Shown here piece by piece: positions 56,097 through 64,000 of a DNA stretch of 64,000 bases (the first letter of the stretch is position 1; the number at the start of each line of letters is the position of its first letter). Under the pieces are notes generated by a model. That model saw only the letters and a list, made by a program, of their open reading frames with translations. It was not told the origin of the DNA and did not search any database. A program made the position numbers and the translations under genes. The DNA comes from Takakia lepidozioides. Its lineage: Eukaryota; Streptophyta; Takakiopsida; Takakiales; Takakiaceae. The stretch spans positions 52,886,001-52,950,000 of the forward strand of contig CM060733.1 in the NCBI GenBank assembly GCA_030704615.1, in the 5' to 3' direction.

Positions 56097-58779
56097 GTGT
56101 TCCTGTGGAAGAGCTGTCCTGTTGACTGGCTAAGTGAATGTGGTCTTTTGTCTATGCATTGTGCAGGCACACCTTCAAAGGGTCTGGCATCATTGATGCA
56201 GGTATCTCCATCAAGGAAACGACCTGTCAGTGGTGACTTAACCCAGCACACTCAAAAGAAACCGCACATGGAAAGTGGGACCCCTGCAGGCCCCCAATTA
56301 CCTGCCAGTGATGCAGCAGGTTCTGTGAGTGAGGAAAGAAATACAGATGGGGCAGAGGACATCGGCCCAGGAGAGGACGGAGAGGGAGGTAAAGGGAGAG
56401 GCACTGCTGTGGCTGTGGTTACACTTTGTAAGGCAGAACAAGCCAAACAGGCACTGCACGGTTCGAACCAGCAATTCATTTTGGCAGACTCCAGTACTTG
56501 TGCATTTTACAAGGGTGTATCAAGACTAAAGACCTAGAAACGGGAAAGCAAGTGCATGCCCACATTATCCAAAATGGATTCGAGCCAAATACCCGTCTAC
56601 TCAACACCCTTGTCAACTTATATGCCAAGTGTGGGAGCCTGGTGGATGCACGGCAAGTGTTTGATAAAATGCGTAAACGAAATTTGTTTACGTGGACTAT
56701 AATGATAGCAGGATATGCCAAACATGGGTGTGGGTCCGAGGCTTTTGAGATCTATGAGAAAATGCAGCAGGAAGGGATGATACCCACAGGGTGACGTTCA
56801 TTTGCATTCTCAATGCATGTGCTAGCCAAGGAGCCCTTGAAAAGGGTAAGGAGATCCATGCCAGTATCCTTGAAGCTGGAATTGCGCCAAATATTGTTCT
56901 GGAGACTGCCCCTGTTGCCATGTATGCAAAATGCGGGAGCATGGAGGATGCGCGTCAAGTGTTCAACAACATGCCCAAACAAGATGTGGTCTCATGGAAT
57001 GCAATGATTGCAGGATACGCTCAGTGTCGGTGTGGTAGAGAGGCTCTTATGATGTATGAGCAAATGACACGGAAAGGGTTGCTGATGGACAAGGTCACAT
57101 TCATTTGTGCTCTCAATGCATGTGCCAACCTTGGAGCCTTGGAGAAAGGCAAAGAGGTCCATGCTGACATCATCAAAGCTCAAGTTGTGCCAGATGTTGT
57201 TCTCGAGACAGCCCTCGTAGACATGTATGCTAAATGTGGAAGTGTAAAGGATGCACGCGCAGTCTTTGACAAAATGGCTGAACAAAATGATTGCAGGGTA
57301 TGCTCAACATGGACATGCTAGGGAGGCTTTTGAGAGCTATGAGCAATTGCAATGGGTAGGGGTGAAGCCCGACAGGGTCACATTCATTAGCGTACTCAAG
57401 GCATGTGCTACCCTGGAGCCCTGGAATTAGGCAGAAAGATACATGTTGACATCATGAAAGCAGGAATTGTGTCATATATAAATCTGGAGAATACCCTTGT
57501 CGACATGTATGCCAAGTGCGGGAGTGTAATGGAAGCACGTCAAGTGTTTGACAATATGGCTCAAAGAACTGTGGTCTCATGGAATGCTATGATCGGAGGA
57601 TATGCTCAGCATGGGTTTGGTAGGGAAGCGTTGGAGATCTATGAGCAAATGCAACGGAAAGGGGTGACTCCTAACAGGGTCACATTCACTTGTGTTCTGA
57701 ATGCATGTGCAAGCCTGGCAGCCCTGGAAAACGGCCGAGAAGTCCATACTGAAATCATCAAAACTGGAATTGCACCTGATATGATTCTGGAGACTGCCCT
57801 TGCTGACATGTATGCTAGATGTGGGAGCATGAAGGATGCACATCAAGTATTTGGCAACATGCGTAAGCGAAGTGTGGTCTCTTGGAATGCAATGATTGCA
57901 GGATATGCTCAGAATGGGTGTGGCAGAGATGCTCTCCGACTATGAGGAAGGCTTGAAACCGGATGGTATCACCGTTATGTCTTCTCTCTGCATGTAGCCA
58001 TGTGGGCCTGGTGGAGGAAGGGCATCACTACTTTCATTCCATGAATCACAATCATGGCCTCATTCCTACAGTGGAGCATTTTGGGTGCATGGTGGATCTT
58101 CTTGGCCGTGGAGGGCAATTGGATGAAGCAGAGGACTTCATTAACAAAATGCCATTAGAACCAGGTGCTGCGGTGTGGGGGGCCTTGCTTGGTGCCTGCA
58201 GAATTCATGGAGATGTGGAACTAACAGAACATGCAGCAAAATGCCTTCTCAAGTGGGTTTCCACAGGATGCCGGAACTTACATGCTGCTATCAAACATCT
58301 ATGCTGCAGCTGGCAGGTGGGATGATCAAGCGAATGTGAGAAAAATGATGGAGGACAGAGGTGTTAAGGAGCCAGGGCGCAGCTGCATAGAGGTGGACAA
58401 CCGGGTGCATACATTTGTTGTAGGAGACAAGTTGCATCCACAAATTGAAGAAATCCATACTGAGCTGAAGTGGTTGTCTGAGCAGATGAAGGAGGCTGGG
58501 TATGTGCCGGACACGCACTTTGTATTGCAGGATGTGGAGGAGGAGCAAAAAGAATTTTCGCTATGCCACCACAGTGAGAAGCTGGCCATTGCTTTTGGGC
58601 TGATCAGCACTCCCCCTGGGGTGCTTATCCGTGTCATCAAGAACCTTAGGGTGTGTGGCGACTGCCACAAGGCCACCAAGTTCATCTCAAAGATTGTTGG
58701 GCGAGCAGTTGTAGTAAGGGATGCCAACCGCTTTCACCACTTCGAAAACGGGGTTTGTTCTTGTGGGGAGTACTGGTGA
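56097..58779 (+). pseudogene. PPR-DYW RNA-editing factor, frameshifted
   Basis: Reads in order: a Lys/Gly-rich N-terminal part, TLCKAEQAKQALH, then PLS-type repeats (LYAKCGSLVDARQVFDKM, MYAKCGSMEDARQVFNNM and others, about five sets), E/E+ region (CMVDLLGRGGQLDEAEDFI, LLSNIYAAAGRWDDQANV) and a DYW domain with HSEKLAIAFGLI (catalytic HSE), CGDCH and the end HHFENGVCSCGEYW. The DYW domain is the cytidine deaminase of organelle C-to-U editing. It ends EYW instead of DYW. Frame breaks at about 56,500, 56,790, 57,290, 57,415, 57,945 and 58,250 make it a pseudogene. Confidence 0.85.
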
Positions 58780-59799
58780 AACTTGCAACATAAAGAAAGA
58801 AACTGCTCTGCTTCAACCTGGAGAGGGAAAAATACCGCAGTTGAGTGCAGAGATTCATGATATCGAATGTGAGAGATAGTACTGCACTTCCCCTGAGCTG
58901 TGCACAATGAACATCACCGTGATTATCGAACAGCTGCATTGAAAGTGCCGAAATTGTTGTAGTGTTGCATTGGGATGAGAAGCCCCTACAGATATTGGGG
59001 TTAAAAGTTTTGCAGTTGCGAAGATTGAACAAGGGGATGAAGATCAAGGAAGACTGGGTACACAAGAGTGATTTTCTTGGCTCTAAATTTCAAGGTACAA
59101 GGGTAAGAGCAGTCAAGATCAATCAAAGACCGGATATTTCACGTCATATTTGTCGTAAACCAAGGGCATGTAGATGTGAAAGGTGATGATCAAGGTTTGT
59201 ATTGCTTCCACTACAGCAAGCAAAGCTAGGTGCTGCCGTATTGCTCTCATCTTGCAGCTTGCCTGTACTCCATCTTGTGCAACCCAAAAGAATAATAGTC
59301 TGGTACCTCCCCACAATGGTCAGTTATTTGTACCATATTCTTGAAAGCTCTAGGCTTTATATTGAAACAGGCACATTGCCGAAGCACCATTGTGGTGGCT
59401 TGAGAAGGTGCTGCTATACTTTTGAGATGTGACACAATACCATCTAGAAACTGTTTGCGTGAGAAAATGGGAACTAAGGAAGGACGTTATCCCAATTCCC
59501 ACAAGCCTAGATGTTGGCACTTCTGGTTAGTTCACACAAGTTTCCATATCAAATGAGAGACAGTTTGCTTCAACAAGAACGAAGTGGTTGTAACCCAAAT
59601 TGCAACATCTCATGTGCATTTTTGCCAGTCATACACTTGCTTTACAGTGTACCGTGGTGAACCTTCCACAAATTGACCTCGAAGTTTGGGGCAGGAAGGG
59701 TTAGCTGATTCTGCTGCATGGAAGTATTCAACCTGCTTAAAAAAATTTCTACACAGTTTATAGATCAGCATAAAATATGTGATAGGGCAGATGGATTGG
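58780..59799. other. Intergenic, no gene seen
   Basis: Lies between the 3' ends of the PPR pseudogene and the sterol gene, so it would contain their 3' UTRs. No open frame with protein-like content. Confidence 0.4.
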
Positions 59800-61596
59800 C
59801 TACTTCTGCTGCAAGCAAATTTGCATTCTGCTTGGTAATTTGCTGATGACGATTTCTGAGTATGAGGCGAATGTTTCCCAGGCCAATGCCCATAGCTTGT
59901 CAAACTCTTCCTCATGATGCTCATAGATGTAAGGGGCACCGAACGCTGAGAACAACCCAAGAAGGAGGAGCGTTTGAACCGAAAACCGGCCAAAAAACTT
60001 GAGCACCCGCAACAGCAATATAACCTTGAAGAACAGAGTAAAATCTTTCCCCAGGACAATTTTTTCAAAATCTGATACGCCGGCGTTCCAAGCTGATCGC
60101 AATGCGACCGCTAGACGTTGCACAGATTCTTCAGAAATCTCCAACTTCGAATCTGATGAAGGTTTCGCAAGTGTGATTCCAAAAACTGGACTTGGAAAAT
60201 AGCTGTAGAAGAAGACACCTAGCAGACCAACGAGAAGACTGTTTGCCAAAAGAGAGAGCAAGGTGAAGCCTGATGTGAAGAAAAGGTATATCCCCGTGAG
60301 CAGCGAAACCAGAACCCCTAAACTCAGCTTGGCGTCTCGCCATAGCAGCACATCTGCCACTCTGTTGTTGCCAAGGAAAACATGCGCCTTTGAAGAGCCT
60401 TTGAAATCCTTTCTCTTGGACTGGGGTTCTCGGGGTTCTTCTGCTCGCAAGTGGGCAAATGAATCGATGGTGCGGCGGATACCCTCCTCAAGGGAAATCT
60501 GTGGAGTGTACCCCAGAAGCTTCGCAGCTCTCGAGCAGTTGAAGGTTCGGACCGTGGTCACTATCCGAATGCGTGATGGAGAGAACTGGGACGGCCGCAC
60601 TCCCAATGGAGACAGCTGCTTTGTGATCCACTCCACAATGTAGGCAAGCGGCATGATCACCGCGATTGGGAGATGGTACTTGGGTACTGGATAGCCAAGG
60701 CCCCCAACCATCTTAGAAACGAATACCCAGAACTTAATCGGTTCACAGTTGGTGATAAAAAAGGCTTTCCCAGATGGAACATCGTTACCAGGAAGCGTTC
60801 CAGGAATCAGAGCTTGCTCAGCACATACCTGCGCGTGTGCCACATTCTCCACGTATGTCCAATCAAAAAGATTCTCCCCATCGCCTATTATGAACTTCAG
60901 TTTGCCAGCTTTCGCATTGGATACAAATGCAGGGACAGTTAATCTGTCTCCAGGGCCGAAGATACCACTCGGCCGCAAGGCGCATGTCAGGAGTCCATGT
61001 TTCCCATTGGCAGCCAGTACCAATGCCTCCGCATGGGCCTTGGTATCCGAATAGAAATCGTTGTGCTTGTCAGGAATCGGAAGAGATTCGTCGCCATTGA
61101 CAATGCCATGGACACCGTCAAATACAACACTGGGGGAGCTGGTGTGGATGAGCTTGGTGACACCGCACTCCCAACAAGCCTCAATCACATTGCGCGTGCC
61201 TACAACAGTCACATCATAATGGAGCTTGAAATTGTTGATGGACGAATCTGGGGCTGCCATGTGAAACACCACTGCCACTCCTTCCAAAGCCCGCACAACC
61301 TCCGGCTTTTTCCTCAGATCTGCACACATATACTGCGCTCGTCCAGTGGCCAAAGCACGGCTCAGAGGCCCTTCTTCCTCTCCGGGAGACATAACAAATT
61401 GTGGTGCCAGGTCTATAATCCTCACAGTGAACCGCCCTCTCTCCAGCAGCTTCAGCACCACGTGACGGGCTGCGAAGCCCCGCCCCCCGGTAACCACGCA
61501 GACCTCTTCCCCCATCGCTGCCCTGCTCTGCTCTGCAGCGTCTCTGCGAACAAGACGAGTATGGGATCCCAAAATGGGAGAAGGGCAGCCCGTCAA
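59800..61596 (-). CDS. Sterol-4-alpha-carboxylate 3-dehydrogenase (decarboxylating) with reticulon domain
   Basis: Intact, single exon, 598 codons. Residues 28-400 are an extended SDR fold: VVTGGRGFAARHV (NAD-binding Gly loop), VVFHMAAPDSSINN, TSSPSVVFDG and the catalytic YSDTK (YxxxK). About residues 415-590 form a reticulon homology domain with two hydrophobic hairpins (LGVLVSLLTGIYLFF; VILLLRVLKFFG). The same fusion is known in Arabidopsis 3BETAHSD/D enzymes, which oxidise and decarboxylate C4 during removal of sterol methyl groups at the ER. A second Met (codon at 61,513-61,515, MGEEVCVVTGG) fits the family start better than the first; both are in frame. Having no intron is unusual for this family as I recall it. 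Confidence 0.9.
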   Translation of the reverse strand: MTGCPSPILGSHTRLVRRDAAEQSRAAMGEEVCVVTGGRGFAARHVVLKLLERGRFTVRIIDLAPQFVMSPGEEEGPLSRALATGRAQYMCADLRKKPEVVRALEGVAVVFHMAAPDSSINNFKLHYDVTVVGTRNVIEACWECGVTKLIHTSSPSVVFDGVHGIVNGDESLPIPDKHNDFYSDTKAHAEALVLAANGKHGLLTCALRPSGIFGPGDRLTVPAFVSNAKAGKLKFIIGDGENLFDWTYVENVAHAQVCAEQALIPGTLPGNDVPSGKAFFITNCEPIKFWVFVSKMVGGLGYPVPKYHLPIAVIMPLAYIVEWITKQLSPLGVRPSQFSPSRIRIVTTVRTFNCSRAAKLLGYTPQISLEEGIRRTIDSFAHLRAEEPREPQSKRKDFKGSSKAHVFLGNNRVADVLLWRDAKLSLGVLVSLLTGIYLFFTSGFTLLSLLANSLLVGLLGVFFYSYFPSPVFGITLAKPSSDSKLEISEESVQRLAVALRSAWNAGVSDFEKIVLGKDFTLFFKVILLLRVLKFFGRFSVQTLLLLGLFSAFGAPYIYEHHEEEFDKLWALAWETFASYSEIVISKLPSRMQICLQQK

Positions 61597-62089
61597 AGCC
61601 TGGGCTTCAGATGCTCAAATCCCGGGACACTGTTGCAAGTTAATGATGGAAACAAATGAGTCACCTTGCCGTTAGATCACTTAGCCTCCGACCCTTGGTT
61701 GCCGAAGCCATGACTAGCTAAAGTTAGGGGAGCTGCGGTTGGATGATGTTCAGTTGGGCTCCAATGTTGCTAGAATATATATACGGGAACTCCAACTTCC
61801 CTTCCTAACTTCCAGTAAGTAGTGCATTGATCGAGCAATGTGGCAGAGAAACCAGTAGTACCATCTTCCAAGACCGAGCAAAATGACCATAATTTCACAA
61901 AGATGGTTCAAGTGTATTGATCTGTAAGTAGTCTTATGTGTGCTGGTCTGCAGAGTGAAAGGGCGATGCCAATATACTTAGTGTCGAGGGAAACATGACC
62001 GATTGAGATTGGACGAGCAAGGCCTGTCAATTTGTCTGTGTGAAGGTTGCAATTTGCAGGCTGCACACCTGAGAAGCTGGAGAACAAAC
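61597..62089. promoter_or_regulatory. Shared intergenic region of a head-to-head gene pair
   Basis: About 490 bp separate the start codons of the sterol gene (minus) and DNAAF4 (plus), so both promoters must lie here. A TATATATA word occurs at 61,776-61,783. No other element can be assigned with confidence. Confidence 0.5.
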
Positions 62090-63728
62090 ATGCCAATAAC
62101 ACCCACCTACCAGTGGCAAGAAAGTGAGGGCTGGGTTAGAATTGATGTGACGCTTCGCAACGTCACCCCTTCTTTGGTCGATGTTACATGTACATTGTAC
62201 ATCCCTTTGCCTATCTTGTCTTTTGGCTGATTCCTTCTCATCAATATATCCCTACTTGTGAGGGATATATTACTTCGCAGACCAAACTGAGATGTGCATA
62301 GTGCATGTAGTCAACTCTGGTGTTGAAAATAATGCCGGAACTGTGATGATCTGCTGCAGCAACAGAGTGCTATGTCAAGGTTAACTGTTATCCGTTCTTG
62401 TTTCAAGTTGACCTGTTTGGAGATGTAGACAGTGACAAAAGCTCAGCTGTGGTCGGTAAAGATGGTGTGAACTTCTTCCTTGTCAAGGTGCGGTTTTCAT
62501 CATCATACGTTCCTTTTTTCGTACAACAGTAGGAAATTGGCATGTCTTGACAGTTGTGAGAGTGTTTAATGCCAGCTCCTTCTCTTTCTCGATTGGGCGA
62601 GATAAGATAGAATTAAACTTCAGGAGAGGAAAGAGATCATGAGTGGCACAGAAAATTCATGAACATAGACGGTCCATTGCATGGGGCCTATTAGTTGGCT
62701 GCAAGGGAATGTACATCTGACTTGCTCCGGACCTTTTTGGTAGAGAGAAGAGGGATTCTGGGGGAGACTCGCAGCCGTGGGAGAGAAAAAGAGCATCGTT
62801 GCCCGGCGCGAGCAATCGCTTGATGCTGTAGCACGACTTGCCCAGAAGGTAGGCCATCTGAATTGAAGTTTCTGGGAGGGATGAGGAGATGGAAGTATTG
62901 TCTTGCAAGTGGGTTACTATTCATGAGGCACTACACGCAAGTAGAGAGGATTTCCTTTGGTTCTCATTGCAGTTCCTGCAGAAATGCTTATATACATTGG
63001 AGTTGTAAAGTTCCCAGTTTCCAATTCTCACGTTCAGTTGTTTCCACAAGCAGACAAAGAAAGATGCTCCTGCAGAGGCCTCCCGGATTGGCCGGCTTGC
63101 TGTGGAGAAGCAGATGAATTTGGAGGAGGTCGGTCACCCTACATCGAACCTGGCATGTCTTTAGGTGCTTTTAACTCAAAGCTGCCAAACTAAGAATACA
63201 TGCTTATTCTGTGATCTTCTGTTGAAGCATAGGGTACAGAGAGAATTTTCCCTCGCTCTTCAAGTGGGTTTCTTGTTCTTCTACTTTGTTCCATGGCTCC
63301 TGAGGCTGGCCTGTGGATGCTATGGAGTTTCTTTCTTTCTTTCTTTCTCCATGGACGAATGTAATAAATTCATTTCTTCTTCTCTTCTGTCTCTACCATA
63401 ATTGGCTCTCCAAGCATCTCAGTGGATGTTAGGAAATTTCTTTCCTCTTTTGTCTCTCTCTCCACAAGTGCAGACAAATTACACAGTTCCTTTGTTTCTT
63501 CCTTCTTTCTCCATTCTACTCCAACGTCCACTGGGTGAATTAAAAAACATCTGGATTTGGAGGCCTTCATTTTGCTGATGCTAAATCAAAAGCGTTCTTT
63601 GAGCTATCCAGCAATGTCCCTGGATAGAGGTCTAAACTGCAGGCACTGTGTGTATTGGCCTTTGTGTGTCAAAGGGGAAGCGCAGGACTATCGAGACAAG
63701 GAAAAAGGCTGAACTGAACTTTGAGCAA
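62090..63728 (+). CDS. DNAAF4: Dynein axonemal assembly factor 4 (DYX1C1/PF23-like), 5' part
   Basis: Five exons fit in phase: 62,090-62,189, 62,360-62,487, 62,744-62,848, 63,054-63,128 and 63,675-63,728, each with GT-AG borders (the second, third, fourth and fifth start at codon boundaries or complete a split codon exactly). The first two encode a CS (p23-like) domain: TYQWQESEGWVRIDVTL, CYVKVNCYPFLFQVDLFG, VVGKDGVNFFLVK; then EEGFWGRLAAVG and a charged helical linker (RREQSLDAVARLAQK, TIETRKKAELNFEQ). This order matches DYX1C1. The C-terminal TPR repeats lie beyond the window. The protein is a cytoplasmic chaperone adaptor for preassembling dynein arms, so it implies motile sperm. Confidence 0.85.
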
Positions 63729-64000
63729 GTAAGTTTTGATTGCCCTAAGACTGAAAACGCCACCAAAGGAGTGCGCAGTGTTATTGTAGGAGCATGGATA
63801 GAGCTATTTCAAGCTCCATGTTCAAAGATATTTTCTTTCTTGAAAGTCCTGAGGGGAGAAAGATGCTCACCTGGCATTTAAAGTGACCATCCTCCAGTAG
63901 ACTGATGTCTATTATTGTTTTGGATGTTTTGAATAGTCCGAAATCAAGCAATGGCAAGAATGTCTTATAAAGTCAGAAGCAAGAGCTTTAGCACTGGAGG
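63729..64000 (+). other. Intron of DNAAF4, continuing out of the window
   Basis: Begins with GTAAGTTTTG, a strong donor. No further exon is recognised before the window ends. Confidence 0.5.

Noticed and set aside
60997-61659. Plus-strand 220-codon open frame
   Set aside because: Shadow of the sterol dehydrogenase gene on the other strand.

Overview
The window is nuclear DNA of a land plant that makes flagellated sperm, most likely a fern or another spore-bearing plant. Three things support this: spliced genes with phase-matched GT-AG introns, PPR/DYW organelle RNA-editing sequences in abundance, and a gene for the dynein-assembly factor DNAAF4 (DYX1C1/PF23), which plants keep only if they make cilia. 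More than half of the sequence is transposable elements, many of them nested, chimeric or decayed.

Layout. 1-1.9 kb: decayed transposase-derived gene ending in a SWIM zinc finger. 2.2-19.9 kb: a chimeric minus-strand Ty3/gypsy element between two LTR-like repeats, with one nearly complete gag-PR-RT-RH-IN set followed by a large extra ORF, a second partial RT-RH-IN-extra-ORF set, and a small inverted RT fragment at their join. 19.9-22.7 kb: scrambled PPR and OSB-like (organellar ssDNA-binding protein) fragments and a LINE tail. 22.7-30.2 kb: mostly AT-rich non-coding sequence with a solo LTR and one unrecognised spliced gene remnant. 30.2-34.1 kb: a small conserved plant gene ending in a CaaX box, with a MITE in its intron. 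35.1-36.2 kb: a 1.1 kb non-autonomous element with piggyBac-like TTAA ends. 37.3-52.7 kb: a plus-strand LINE split by a 9.8 kb minus-strand Ty3 element (38,531-48,330). 53-58.8 kb: exon 1 of an alkenal reductase, a CCCH-RRM gene and a frameshifted PPR-DYW pseudogene. 59.8-63.7 kb: a head-to-head pair, an intact single-exon sterol 4-alpha-carboxylate dehydrogenase/reticulon gene (minus) and the 5' half of DNAAF4 (plus).

The most notable object is the Ty3 element at 38.5-48.3 kb. Between its protease and reverse transcriptase lies a DNMT3-like cytosine-5 DNA methyltransferase domain with recognisable motifs I, IV, VI, VIII and X, and its integrase ends in a PHD finger. One polyprotein would thus have carried a DNA-methylation writer and a chromatin-reader-type domain. 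The copy is dead. Its nonsense codons and several active-site changes can all be explained by C-to-T (or G-to-A) transitions, as expected of DNA that was itself methylated.

A second thread is a GGCTGTGA-type minisatellite of about 10 bp. It appears in the LTRs of the 2-20 kb element, inside its coding region after integrase, and again in the 5' part of the unrelated methyltransferase element.
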